Below are positions 47,560 to 60,506 of a stretch of DNA of 64,000 nucleotides, piece by piece. The notes under the pieces are model-generated. The model was not told the origin of the DNA. It did not search any database and saw only the letters and a list, made by a program, of their open reading frames with translations. A program made the position numbers and the translations under genes. This DNA is from Balaenoptera acutorostrata (taxonomy: Eukaryota; Chordata; Mammalia; Artiodactyla; Balaenopteridae). Every line of letters starts with the position of its first letter. Within the stretch, counting starts at the first letter, position 1. Location: assembly GCF_949987535.1 (NCBI RefSeq), contig NC_080067.1, positions 50,218,910-50,282,909 of the forward strand, in the 5' to 3' direction.

Positions 47560-48055
47560 CTGAACACCTAATATGTATTAGAAATAATTCCTTTAGATGA
47601 AAAAATAGAAAATAATAATAATAATAAAAGAAGGAGGAGGAGGAGACATTTTCTGTCCTACATATCTTATATTCTAATAAAAGAAGACTGATAAAAAGTA
47701 AGTAATCAGATTAGAAGTCATTATATTTTCAGTAAGTGATAATTTATGTAATGAGGAGTGACCAGGAAGTGGCTGAGAATGGAAGTCAGAAAGAAAAGTC
47801 AGGTTACACTGAAGAAATGCCTTCAGAATCAAAGCTTGGATGATAAACAGGCAGCTTTCAAAGATCCAAGGTAAGGGCATCTCAAGCACAGGAACCAGCT
47901 TATTCAAAAGTACCAATGAATGAACAAGCTTGGGGTGTTCAAGATACAGAAAGAAGGTTTCTATTCTTGCAGCATAATGGTGCAAGGAGGGTAGTGGTTT
48001 GAGGTTGAAGAGACAAAGTTTAGAATCTAGCTCATTTAGTATATTATAGGTCATG
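47560..48055. repeat. Ancient mammalian interspersed repeat, family not named
   Basis: 'GATACTGAACACCTAATATG' at the left, then 'AACCAGCTTATTCAAAAGTA', 'GGGTGTTCAAGATACAGAAAG' type text and 'GTAGTGGTTTGAGGTTGAAG'. It resembles the element at 6541-7010. It includes an (AAT)n run at about 47611-47627. Confidence 0.45.
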
Positions 48056-48900
48056 ACTGTAGATGAAAATTGAATATGACTACTATTCCCTTGTGTGTAT
48101 TTTTTTTTGAAAATGTGCAATTTTCTTTTTATCTTTGTATTCAGTATTCAACAGTTTCACATTTATATGTTTTTCAGGTGATTTTTCTTTATTTTCTTCT
48201 GCCATTTAGTGGTACTTTTCAGTCTAAAGACTCTTATCTTTCTTCAGTTCACAGGTATTTTTTCACATTATTTCTTTGAATATTTTCCCCCTCCATCCTG
48301 TCCATTTTATGTAATAGAATACCTTGTCAATGGAGACACATATATATGTCATATCTCTTAGCATTTAATTTCAATTTTAGAATATTTTTGCTGGTTCTTC
48401 CAGTTTATTGTTATGTATAATTCTGTCTCATTTACTCTTTAGAGTTTATATTAAGAATCAAGTTTTGTTGTTGTTTTGTGTGTGGGAGAATAGATTAGCA
48501 TTTTATACTGAGTTTTAAAAAAATATTCCATTCTTTCTTATTTTTAAAGTTTTATCATACGATTTTTAAAGTTTTACTTACTTTATTATTTACTGTAAAG
48601 TCTATTTATTTTCATACTTCACTTATTTTAATAATACAATACAAACTTAATATAAGATAAAAATTACTTATTTTAATATTTTATTATTTATTTATTTACT
48701 TTAAATTTATTTACTTATTTTAATATTTTAGTCTTGTTTTTCTGTTAAATTTTATTATTTTCATTAACTTCATTTCCTTGGACCCTGGTTAGTTCTGTTT
48801 TTTTAATTGTTGATGGTGATGGTTTTGTTTGTTATTTTTACTTTGGTTAGAAACTTTCTTTAATGTTGCTGTTGTTCTGAAATGCTTGACGTCTCCAGAT
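48056..48900. other. AT-rich low-complexity region, possibly an old LINE-1
   Basis: Very AT-rich, with a 20-base block TTACTTATTTTAATATTTTA repeated about 46 bp apart (near 48664 and 48710). Parts could be a degraded L1 but nothing certain. Confidence 0.4.
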
Positions 48901-50689
48901 TTTCCACTCTATTTTAAGGAAAGGAGTTTAAATAGAACCATATTGGCAGCTGGTAGCTAGGGTGTGTTTTCTCAGTAAAGTGAGAGTAAAATATTTTATT
49001 TTCATCCAAATTGACTTTCAAGTATATATAATCTACAAGCTATTATCAACAGGGAGGATCCTTAGTATTGAACGTAGGTTATGATTCCTAGAGACTTAGT
49101 TTCAGTGGTTGAGAAATAGTTAAGTTACAGGAAAGCTTTAAGGAATATAGGTAGTTCACTATCTGTTTATGAGGTTCCACATCCATTGTAATAATACAGC
49201 TCATAACATATTTGGGGCCACTGTTCTGCTTCTCTGTTATCATTAATCACTGAGAATCTTCAGTGATTTTACTAAATCACTGAATTTACTAATTTAACTT
49301 TAGTTTTTGATGCAGGGAATCCTTAAACTATTTCTTTGAGATTTTAAAAAGCACTTTAATTAATTGCCCAATTACATTGAATTTAATCACATGATTGATT
49401 GCAATTTTAATTAATTTAATAGTATGAATGATATATTTTTAAACTAGAATTTTGAGCAAGTGTAAGGGTAGAAGAAGTACATTTTCAACATGCAACAGCT
49501 CAACAATTTATCTCCCATCCTTTCTCAAGAAGCTCTGGGAACATCTGTTTGACCAAAACAGTAGAGGATAACAAGAAAGAGGACACCCTGGATATGATGC
49601 AGGGAGAAAAGTCCTATTTAAAAATACTATATGTCATTTACCTTTGTAAATTAACTGCTCTAAGCACTTTATACATATTAATTCATTTATATCCCATAAC
49701 ACCCCTGAGGAGTAGGATTTGAACCAGTTAGAATTGGCTGTAAACTCTACAATATGCTGCCTCTTCTTATGCAGTACTGGGAAGGAAGTTCTTAGAATTA
49801 TGGTAATGGGATATTTGAGGCCACAGCTATGCAGAAGGCTTTGAAAGCTATGTGCCTCCCCAGGTCTTTTGGTGACTAAGGAAAACTCATAGAACATGTG
49901 ATGTTTGATCTTACAGTTAATTGAATTCACTGTTTTACTTCAATTAAAGAAAGGTATAAAAATAAAATTTAATTGAGGGACTATTGGATGATGTGAGAAG
50001 GCACATTATAAAGGACCAAAGGAAACTGAAAATGTGGGGGGGGGGGGGAAGTAGTAATTAAAACTTCGTGAAAAACAAAGAAACTTTGTCCAAAAAGAAG
50101 AACAAAATGTAAACTGAGTGCACTAACTGGGTCAAGGATAACAGTATTTAACTACTCATAATAATGAAAGTACCAAATGCTGATTTAACATTAATGTGAC
50201 ATAATTGTATTGTGATTATAGAATAAGTGAGTATAAGAACTAAATATTTATCTTAATGGGAGGCAATAGGTAATCTATTAATTGATAAGTTCAGAGTTGG
50301 TAGAATTTGCATATAATTTCAAAATACAAAAATAATTAAAAGAGCTTCAAGTCTCCTAATCCTGGGGAACAGAATTAGAAGGCAGTGTTCTGTTTGTCTT
50401 TTAAATAACTTTTAACATTTTCCCCCTATAATTTGAAATTTTAAAACCAGGACATATCATTTCCTTAAAAAAAAAAATTAAAATGTAATAATAGAGGAGA
50501 GAGCAGGAGAGATGAATCGACAGAGGAAAGCTCTTCACAAACCAAAGTAGAGGGGAAAGAAGAGAGAGTCAATTCTGATGGTATTTGATAGATTTTATTG
50601 TTAATTTGGGCTTAGAGTTCAATCATTATTATAGTTAATTATATCATTTTACCTTAGCAATTTTGGTAAATTTAATCTCTCCGAATATA
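48901..50689. other. Unassigned AT-rich sequence with a small MIR and a G run
   Basis: About 49640-49720 has reverse MIR text ('CACTTTATACATATTAATTC', 'CCATAACACCCCTGAGGAG'). A run of 13 G lies at 50036-50048. The rest is unassigned. Confidence 0.4.
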
Positions 50690-50980
50690 GGTCATCATCT
50701 TCTGTGCAAAATGTATTCTTCTGTGCTCCCATCTCAGTTAATGCATCACTTCTTCATGTGTCTCATGTCTCAGTTATGACATTCACAACTACCAAGTCAT
50801 CTCAGCCAGAATCTTGGAGTCGTCTTTGGTATCTCTACCCTTTTTATGTCCACAGGTCACAGACTCCTGCCAATTCTATCCAATAATACATCCAGTCTCT
50901 CCTTTCTATTCCTCTCATTATTGACATGTTTCAAGTCTTCATTGTCTCATCTGTTTTTTTGCAAGACCCTCTAAACTGCA
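50690..50980 (+). repeat. L2 LINE fragment
   Basis: Ordered L2 text: 'GGTCATCATCTTCTGTG', 'CATCTCAGTTAATGCATC', 'CAGCCAGAATCTTGGAGTCG', 'CAGACTCCTGCCAATTCTA', 'CAAGACCCTCTAAACTGC'. Diverged L2 ORF2 end; frames broken. Confidence 0.7.
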
Positions 50981-50984
50981 AACT

Positions 50985-51290
50985 ACAAAATTATCATTTT
51001 TATTAACATTCTTATTGTGAATAATTTCAAACATATGTGAAAGCAGAAAGAAAAGTATAATGAATCTGCTCAGAATCTAGTTTAAAATATTATTATTTTA
51101 CTTTATGTTAATACTAATTAGGCAATCTGTGAGTTTATTTTCATTTACTCTCTGTATTCTTCCCACACCATTTTTTGATAGTTGTATATTTTCACAGTGT
51201 ATGGACACTATGTACTATTTAATTTCCTTATACCATAATTTAATTTTAGGTATGGTTTATACTTAATATTTGCTACAAATCCTTATATGT
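50985..51290 (-). repeat. Old LINE-1 (L1M-type) 3' fragment
   Basis: 'TTCTTATTGTGAATAATTTC', 'AAACATATGTGAAAGCAGAA' and 'AGTATAATGAATCTGC' resemble an L1M 3' UTR. Confidence 0.45.
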
Positions 51291-52246
51291 ACTGATATTT
51301 ATTCAGTCATATTAGTTGAATGAAGCTTGCTCTCAGAGAAGGGCTCATGAAGAACAGTATTCCCTGTTTATAATAGTTTGTATCTTATTGACTTGAAAGT
51401 AAGTATGGCTGTAAATAAAATCTTTGGCTCATATTTTCTTTCCTTGAGTTTCAGAAATACATTATTCTGTTGTTTTCTGGCATGTTAAGATTGAATGATC
51501 TGGTAGTAATCTGATTTTTTTCCTTAGTCACTTTGTTTTTTTGCCAGAAAAATTCTCTGTTTTTAAGGTTCAGTGGCTTTACTGGTATACGTTTTGTTTT
51601 GACTGTTCTAGGTCAGTCTTCTCAAATATGTCATCTGCCATTTCAATGTGTTGTTTGAAGTCTTCTTTTATTTCAGAAAAACGTTTCTTACATTTCATTG
51701 CTTTGCTTTTATTTGCCTCTCTCAATATCTTTTAAGGACGTTGTGTCTGTTTATTCTCTTCTTTTTGATAAAAACAATTTCCTCCTTTCTATCTTCTACT
51801 TCTCTTAAGCAGAAGTATAAAACTTCTAATTTAGTTTCTATTTCTGAAATGGTTTCTTTTCTTTCCTTCTAATTGTTTCTTAAATTGTGTAAGAGCTTTT
51901 GTAGTTCTGGCTTCTCCAATCACATCATATATGAGTTTTTCTAATTTCAATGTTTGTTTTTCTTTCATTGTTCTAATATTTTGTTACATTTCTTTAGCTT
52001 GTTTTGAAATACTAAGTCAGGTTTTTTTTCTGGTGTGCCATTATTGGTTGTAGGTAAGTTATTCTGCTCTTGTTTTTATTTAGTTTATAGTATATTTGCA
52101 TGGGCTTTACTACAGTCTTTTCTATTGCTCATATATGAATGAAATTAGTCTTCCTTTCTATACTCTTAAAGAAGAGAATATGTCAAGATAGCATTCCTAA
52201 CTTCATGGCTCTAGAACTTCTTCTGTTATTTTTATAGATGTTAAAA
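51291..52246. other. Unassigned AT-rich sequence, possibly an old LINE-1
   Basis: T-rich text with weak resemblance to L1 ORF1/ORF2 in reverse (about 51400-52050). No confident call. Confidence 0.3.
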
Positions 52247-52255
52247 ATATAGCCA

Positions 52256-52784
52256 TCACATATATACAGTGGACTATTACTCAGCCATAAAAATGAATGA
52301 AATTGAGTTATTTGTAGTGAGGTGGATGGACCTAGAGACTGTCATACATAGTGAGGTAAGTCAGAAAGAGAAAAATAAATACTGTATGCTAACACATATA
52401 TATGGAATCTAAAAAAAAAAAAAAAAGTTCTGAAGAACCTAGGGACAGGACAGGAATAAAGATGCAGACGTAGAGAATGGACTTGAGGACACAGAGAGGG
52501 GGAAGTGTAAGCTGGGACAAAGTGAGAGAGTGGCATGGACTTATATATACTACCAAATATAAAATAGATAGCTAGTGGGAAGCAGCCGCATAGCACAAGG
52601 AGATCAGCTCAGTGCTTTGTGACCACCTAAAGGGGTAGGATAGGGAGGGTGGGAGGGAGACACAAGAGGGAGGAGATATGGGGATATATGCATATGTATA
52701 GCTGACTCACTTTGTTATAAAGCAGAAACTAACACACCATTGTAAAGCAATTATACTCTAATAAAGGTGTTAAAATAAAAGTAT
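52256..52784 (+). mobile_element. 5'-truncated LINE-1 3' end
   Basis: Starts in the last codons of ORF2 (the frame ends in CMLTHIYGI-like text) and runs through a 3' UTR with 'CTCTAATAAAGGTG' and a short tail. The flanks share ATATAGCCA (52247-52255 and 52785-52793). Same 3' subfamily as 9093-9670. A small (A)n run lies at 52412-52427. Confidence 0.88.
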
Positions 52785-52793
52785 ATATAGCCA

Positions 52794-53194
52794 CGTATTT
52801 TTAAAATCTGTTGGCTCTTTTTCTTTCACAGTTCTTTCTGAACCTTCTCAATTTAGATTCTATATTCTATAGCTTCTCTTAATGTAGAACTGTTCTAGAG
52901 AGGACATCTTGTTAGTGGGTTTCAAGGATCCATAGGGCCCAGCGTCTTCCACCACAGAATTTAGACAGTCTCCTTACAGATGCCTTTGAATTAGAATGTG
53001 TACAACCCTGACCCAGTTTTGGCTCCTGTGCTCTGATTAGCTGGTCATCTGTCTGTAGGTGATGTGAAGTTCTCAGGCTCTCAAGTCTATCTAAATTCAC
53101 TTTGCTATCCCCCTGCTTCCTTTCTTATAGCAGCTGATACCACATGGATCTTGTTTTGTTTTGTTTTTTGTTTGTTTTTGTGTTGTGTGTGTGT
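52794..53194. other. Unassigned sequence
   Basis: A GT-rich tract lies at 53150-53190. No gene. Confidence 0.3.
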
Positions 53195-53640
53195 TGTGTA
53201 ACAGTTTTATTGAGATGTAATTTATGTATCATCAAATTCACATTTTAAAATATACTATTCAATAGTTTTTAGTATATTTATAGAGTTGTACAGTTATGAT
53301 TATCTAATATAAAAAATTTCATCACCTTAAAGAGAAATCCATTAGCAGTCACTCTGCATTATCCCTTACAGACAGTCCCTGGAAACCACTAATCTACTAT
53401 CTCCTCTGTAGATTTGCCTATTCTGGACATTTCATAAAATGGAGTCATAAAGTGTGTGTGTGTGTATGTGTGTGTTATAATTGGCTTCTTTCATTTTAGC
53501 ATAATGTTTTCAAGACTTATCCATATTGTACCATTTTTTATATTGCTGAATAATGTTTCATTATATGGTTATACCACTTTTTGTTTATCCATTCATCAGA
53601 TGATGAACATTTGGGTTGTTTTATCCAGGTTATGTGTTTA
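53195..53640 (-). repeat. Old LINE-1 (L1M-type) 3' end
   Basis: Reverse order 'TTTTATTGAGATGTAATTTA', 'CACTAATCTACTATCTCC', 'GATTTGCCTATTCTGGAC', 'ATAAAATGGAGTCATAAAG', 'TTGTTTATCCATTCATC'. It contains a (GT)n run at 53451-53475. Confidence 0.75.
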
Positions 53641-56600
53641 CTTTCCAGTAACTCCTTAGAGAATTTTATTGCTTCTAGATCTCTATATTTTGCTGTACCA
53701 AGCTCATAGTCACTCTATCAAGTTTTATTTTACCTAAATAAAGACTACTTTGAATCTATTTAAATATGCAAATTCAGAGAAAATATAAGTATAAATGAAA
53801 GTAAAAATGAAAAAGTAAGATTTAAATATATTTCAAAAAGCTGTAATTTAGAAACCATAGATGGTTATAAGACTCCAGTTTGAATGGGCTGTATTTTAAA
53901 GTTCTGAGTGTTTCTTCAATAGAAATCTTCAAACAGTTACTGAATAACAATCTAACAGAAATATTATAGGGAGGTTTCCTGGGCTAGTCTGAAAGTTTAA
54001 CAAAATGATCAGCAAGATCACGTCAAATTCTCTGCTTCTGTGATTTTATATATCCTATAAATTATGAAGTAGATTTAAATAATCATTAACATTTTATGCT
54101 GTCAATTGTTATATAGAATTAAGATTTTTGATGGGGTATCTACTCACATAAAATACAGGCATTTCTATCATTTCACAAAATAGTCATTCCTAAAAAATTT
54201 TTAGCTCTTTTGCAAAACCTCACATTAATAATGTCAGGGCTTTTTAGTGAAATCAACGATAGGCAAGACCACTCAAAATCTGTAAAACTTTGCAATTGGA
54301 ACAGAAACACAAACAAATAATGGCATTCTTTATAAATATACTGGTACAGTTAAAAAGATATATGAAATCTCTAATAAGTATGAGTATTACTGTACAATAG
54401 GACTTTATTTACAAAAAAAGGGGCAAAAAAGGTAGCTCTGGAATGAGGAATAAGGAAGGTCTGAGTTAGGTTGCTCTATTATGGAGACAAAAACAAAAAT
54501 TATGAGGTGTATTAGTTTTCTAGGGGTATCCTAACAGATTACTTGGCACCAAGCACTAAAGTGCTAAGGAATATCATGTATGGACCAACCAATTTATACA
54601 TCATATTGACATCATTCCCCTGTTTATCAGTTGTGTATGACTAATCTACTTTACAGAAAATACACATTGTAGCAGAAAGTCTCTATCTTTCAGAACAAGC
54701 CATAACTCAAATATAAATTATCTGAAAACTCTGCTCTGGTTCTAAAATTTTAGGTCCCTATCAGTTTTAGAATTTTTAGAAGAGCAAAATTATGTTTTAG
54801 TTATTGAGAAAAATTGACAGAATGGCATTTTACAAATCACTTAACTAGAATTTGAGGTGTGTGTATACAGCAGGGGGAAAATGATATTTTATCATATGGC
54901 ACTACAAGTTATATATATAAAATATAACCTTATTCCTAAAGAAAGTAGTTTTTGGAACCATTTAAATAAGCATATAAAATAATAATACATTGAGAATGGT
55001 TCATTTCTCATACATATATTTTTTTTTCAAAGAAAATATCATCAAAATACAGACTTAATGACTCTTTTCAAGGTTCACGATGAGCTACTAAAATTTAAAC
55101 TTTTCTAGCTTGGTTTTTTTACCCTTAGACTATTTTTGTCAACTTTAGCAATGTGGAGCATACTGAGATATAGTATTTCCATTAATACATTTTGTTGACT
55201 CAGGCTGAAACAGAATGAAATCCACTGCATGTCTGTGGGGACTAAGGAGGAAATCCTTTCATACTTTATTTCTGTCAGTATTCTTTTAAAGAGAACATAA
55301 AATACCTTACAGGTTAAGAAATTATATTTAGAAGAGTCTCTGAAGGATCTGATTACCTTATTGAAACCCTGCACTGTTTTCAGTGAAATCATCTTGAGAT
55401 ACGCTAATAGATTACAGAGTGTTTCTTATTTTGGAGTAAAAATAGAGATATTTTGAGATATGACCACAGTAGAGTGACATTGTCTGATACTTGCTTCAAC
55501 AAATTGACAGTTAAAAATACTTTTTTCCTTACTAAGTAACTACTTAGGCTACATTTTATAATTTCTCTTAGTAGCACAATTATGTTAAATAATGTTCTGT
55601 GCTTATAAAAATCAAAATATTTCTAATATGAGAAGGATACAAGCTTTGGATTCACAAAAGCATGCATGCTTTGCACAGATAGTGTAAATAGATTCCCTTT
55701 CAGAAGTAAAGTTGGATTTGCTTTTGGAAAGGGCTATCAATATTTATCTTATTATTTCTAATGATATCATTTTAATGATTTATTTTATCATTTTTAAGAC
55801 TAAGGACTTTCAGATATATAGCCTGTACTCTAAAGAAGGGAAGGAATATCGCAGGCAGCCCCCACCATGTATCCCCTTTTGTTTTGCTCCATCACTCAGT
55901 CTTAAAACCTTAATTACATTTTTTTATGTCAGTTTACTCATTCATTTGGTGAATTCCAAAAAGTATAATAATACATATTTAAGACCCTTTCCCATGTATG
56001 TCTTTAGAAATTTCTTGATTATTATATTTCATGTTAATTCAACAAATTCTACAGTTTTTAGCACTTAGTATTATATATGATGCTCTGTTAATGACTGTGT
56101 GTGTAAGTTGGATAGGACATGGTTCCCACCAATATGGCCTTTAGATCAATGCAGAAGAGCCTCACAAGTCAGAGGGCCTTGAATATAACAAATTTATTAA
56201 AGAACACATGACAGTTTCTGCTCAGCACACCACATAATCTTAAACATTTGCTGTCATGATTAACACCATTCAGATCCCAGGAAAAGCTTCACTACATATC
56301 TTGGCACTTGTTCTTGAAGCAAAAGGTGATTGTATCCAAATGTTTTGAAAATTTGTGGGCTGTACCATTTTCAATGTCAAAGACTGACATACTTCTTCGG
56401 AGTGAAGAGAAAGTTTGAAAGGTAAAAGCACTTTAAAAAAAATAGACAAACTATTAATTTTTAAAATCCTTTCTTTCAGCTAACATGAATGTGTTAGATT
56501 CTTACATAACAAAATACTGTTTCCTGAGAATGCAGAATGTTCATTTTCTTGCATCTCTTTGTTCTCCAGTTTGCAATCTTTAAGGTACTTAGAAATAAGA

Positions 56601-56769
56601 ACACTTTTTACAGCTGTTGCACATTCTGGCTGAGGAATTTTTTCAATATTTAATAATTCATATTACTCTTAATTTTGAATAAATGTAGATCTAGATGTAA
56701 TATGCATAAAGCTTGATACCAATACTTTACATGGGTTACTAGATGGACACTGAATGACAGACTTGTGAA
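53641..56769. other. Unassigned AT-rich sequence
   Basis: No gene. A short stretch at about 54507-54545 looks like the start of an MLT1-type LTR ('GTATTAGTTTTCTAGG'), too short to call. About 56090-56430 is less AT-rich and may be unique. Confidence 0.3.
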
Positions 56770-57060
56770 TAAGTCTACTTTTATAAAAATAATTATTTTA
56801 AATAAACATTTTATAAAATTTCATAAAATTAAATCTATCTATAAAATTAAAAATTTTTGATAATCATTAACAATCATTTATACATTTATTTTATCTTACA
56901 AGAGTATTTTGAATATTTTAGTATATTAAATATATGTGAAAATATATTATTTTAATTTTTGCATTTAATTTTAATTACATATTTGATTAAAATGTATTGA
57001 ATTTTCACTTCCTTTGGGATAATTACATTTTATTAATTTCTTTAGATCATTATGTGAAAA
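56770..57060. other. Extremely AT-rich stretch
   Basis: Long runs of AATAAA, ATTTTA and AAAATT with almost no G or C. Such composition is typical of matrix-attachment-like DNA, but no function is shown. Confidence 0.4.
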
Positions 57061-59084
57061 TCTTGAATATCACCATGATTAGTGACTTTGCTGAAATGTA
57101 GGCAAGAAAAATATGTTTTATGAAATAAGTGTGTGATAATTTATGAAATATCTATGTACGTAGTTTGTGTGTGCATACGTATTTATGCATCTAATGTCTG
57201 AAGCTTATCCATACAGCATCAGGCATGTGTAGTGATATTTACATTTATTCATCTTTGATATTTACTAACTTTTGGAAATGATAGCTTGACACTTTTTTTG
57301 ATTTTGTCATTAGAAAGGTATATTTGCTAAGGTAAGAGGCTAGAACATATATTATTTTACAGTTTGTTTAATTTATAGTTTTAAATATTAAGACATATGA
57401 TAGGTGGGCCTGCCTTTCTACTCATGTCTCAGGGCCTGTTGATATCAGGGCCAGGCCAGATTTGCTCTTTTAGGAGATTGCAGGTCAGTTGAGGAGAATG
57501 ATGTACACAACTGACCCAAGCCAGTATCTGTGAAGGGCTCTAAGGGCATGATCCAAAACGCCAATTAGGCCTAGTCAGGATGAAAAAGTAGACTACCGTG
57601 ACAAAATATACTATATTCACTAGTGCATTTCTTGTATTATAAAAATGAACACTGTTTGTGGAAAATTTGACAAATATAGGAAGGTATAACATTTTACAAA
57701 TAAAAATATCCACAGTGCTAACATCTTGAGAGAAAACTACTGCCAATGTTTTTAGCTGCATTTTTTAATTTAATTGTGATTATTTATAAAATTTTAAAAT
57801 ATTGACCTTTTTATCTTTTTTGTGTATGAAAAAAAATTTACTTTGAAAAATGTGTACATTAAAAATACTAAAGTTGTCTAGAATTGTATAAGTCATAAAT
57901 AGCAACTCAATATTTTTGGTATACTTCTTTTATGTTATACTATTCTTATATATGCATATGTATTCATATACTGAATATTAGTTACTGAAGGAACACCACT
58001 GGCCTGAGATTCAAGAGGATATGAAAAGGAGGCTCTACAACAGATAATATTGATGTCATATTCTAAGTGATTTATTATTATTCCTCAATTAAAATAGAAG
58101 TAACACAGTGGATCAAGTAATTCAATGTGGGTTTTAATTATCAAGAAAATCATTAATTAAGTTTGTTGGCTCTTAAGCTGGCTTTTTTTTTTTTTTTTTC
58201 TAAGCAAACCAATAACTTTGAGAGAGACAAAAAAAAAAACAAACTTTGGTTTAATAATGCACTGAGCCTAGTAGCTCAACTGTATAGTTTCGATATTGTT
58301 AGCAAGTGCCTGGAGGAAAAAGCTGTATTTCATTTTTAAACTTCTATCAACTCAGGAAAAAGATCTCATCTGCACTCTTGATGAAGGAAGTATACTCAAG
58401 AGATATTCCCTGGTACAGGGGAAGGAGAAAAAAGAAACAGCTGGAGGTAGTATCACAGGATTAAGCCTCACATTTTAGGCTGCAGAATTTATTTTTGTCT
58501 TTAGAATCCAAACAGAATAAGCAGTTCTGTTAATCTATTAATATCATGATTTTTTTTCATTTTTAAATTGTAAATTATTATCTACTTCCTGATTTTTTTT
58601 TTTTTTTTTGAGTTAGAGTCAATCCATTTTTATTTTTAAGAAGATCTATTAGTCCCGTTATTTCTGAGCCCATACATATCTGGGGATGTCTTTTAGTTTT
58701 CTGCGTGAATGGGAAATAACTTGAAAGGCATAATATTTCTAATTCTTAATATTTTCTTTTAAAATCCTACCACATTACTCCATTGTTTTCTGCAGAGGAG
58801 AGATCTGAAACTAACTTGTTATTTACTTCTTTTTCTATATGGATGACAGATTTATTTCTTTATAAATTAAAAATTTGCTAAGCTATATATGGTTCAAATC
58901 TCCTTTTATTTATTTATTTTTCTTTAGAATGTAGTAATGATTTGGATCTGCATTCTCAGTTCTCTTTAGTCTAAAGAATTTTTATGGTTAATTTATGATG
59001 TACATTATTACTTCTGCTTCAGTTCATCTCATTTCCTTCTTGGAAACATCTCCCCTGTTCTCTTCGCTTTTCCTTTCTCTAGGC
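57061..59084. other. Unassigned sequence
   Basis: Poly(T) runs at 58182-58199 and 58588-58609. Text near 57640-57760 resembles the old repeat at 1830-2220. No gene. Confidence 0.3.
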
Positions 59085-59308
59085 CAGCTGTCCCCAACAT
59101 TTTTGGCACCAGGGGCCAGTTTCGTGGAAGACAATTTTTCCACGGACCTTGGCGGGCGGTGGGGAATGGTTCAGGAGGTAATGGCAGCGATGGGGAGGGC
59201 AGATGAAGCTTCGCTGGCTGGCCCGCCGCTCACCTCCTGCTGTGCGGCCCGGTACCTAACAGGCCGCGGACCAGCACCAGTCCATTGCTTGGGGGTTGGG
59301 GACTCCTG
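59085..59308. mobile_element. MER1-like hAT-Charlie DNA transposon, internally deleted
   Basis: 224 bp with inverted ends CAGCTGTCCCCAAC and GTTGGGGACTCCTG (12 of 14 matching). It is flanked by a perfect 8-bp TSD CTCTAGGC (59077-59084 and 59309-59316), the hallmark of a hAT insertion. The ends carry text typical of the MER1/Charlie family ('TTTCGTGGAAGACAATTTTT', 'CACCTCCTGCTGTGCGGCC'). It is strikingly GC-rich for the region. No transposase remains. Confidence 0.85.
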
Positions 59309-59821
59309 CTCTAGGCCAGGGAAGTGCAAGTTCTTGTGTGATCTCCGTTTTACTGAATTTCTCAAGTCCTCATAGAATCTACTTTCTCTCTCTTTGGCTA
59401 TTATGCTTGCTGTCTGACTACAGGGATTGATTGTGACCTCTTGAGACATTTTTACATTCTTTCTCTTACCTAGAACATATGTCCCATTGTATACTTTTCT
59501 AATTCTCACTGGTATATTTCTAAACTGGTTACTTCCCTCTCACTCTCAATTCCTAAAAGGAAACCAAACTGTTTTTTAAACATTCTTCAATATATATTTT
59601 GAAAAGATTTTGAAGCTATACCAATAGTAATGATAAAATAATCAGAGCCTTTCCCAACAAAATTAAGGTATCAAATATATTTTGTTACTTTAGTAATGGT
59701 AATCAGATGTTTCATAATGTCTTCTGCTCTCTCTACCGTTTGTTACATTATGTATTGGGCTTTAGAAAATGTTAGATATCATTCTGTTTATCTCCTTCAT
59801 TTAGAATTACTGAGGCACAGA

Positions 59822-59875
59822 GAGATTAAGCTACTTACCTCTATCTCTCAGATTAAGCTACTTACCTCTATCTCT
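59822..59875. repeat. 27-bp exact tandem duplication inside a MIR-like fragment
   Basis: A 27-bp unit beginning AGATTAAGCTACTTACC occurs twice back to back without mismatch. Confidence 0.95.
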
Positions 59876-60463
59876 CAGTTATTAGAGGATATGGAACTTC
59901 AGTCCCCTCTTCAAGGACTTTTGTACTAAAACTTATTTTGTCATTCTGGGTGAAAGATGTTTGGCAGGTGTATCATTTTTAGAGTCATTGCTTTCCCTTC
60001 ATTTCCAATTATCTTATCATATCTTCTGAGAAAACTGGGTAGAATGTTCTAACAACAAGGCAGTGGCCAATATCTGTGGTCCTCATTTACCTGAATGTCA
60101 CAGGACTGGACTTACATTGGCAAATGTTTAATCATCTGTCTGCCTCTTGTTGGTGACTTTGAGCTAGTCAATATCCAATCATGCATTTATGCCATCTGTA
60201 TTCAGTTCACCTTCAACCATGGGCCTGATTCTATTTAGATAGATTGGCTTTGGATCTGTTCTACTCTGCACTCCTGTTATTGCTACTGAGTATTTCTTAT
60301 TACTGTAGTTTTCTGAATTCTTGTCTTCTTTTCAAGCTCTCTTCTTCAATGCTGATTCAAGATACCTTAAAAAAAAAGTACCTGATCATACCCACAAAGC
60401 AAAAGCCTGGTTTCAGAGATGTAACTCACCAATTAAGATTTAGGATTATAGACTTGGAAAGAA

Positions 60464-60506
60464 CTATAGAGATCTTCTAATCCAGAGCTATAGAGATCTT
60501 CTAATC
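60464..60506. repeat. Short 24-bp-period direct repeat
   Basis: CTATAGAGATCTTCTAATC occurs at 60464-60482 and 60488-60506. Confidence 0.95.

Noticed and set aside
58995..59509. 126- and 112-codon frames on opposite strands
   Set aside because: Both cross the hAT element and its GC-rich interior; no domain or codon signal.
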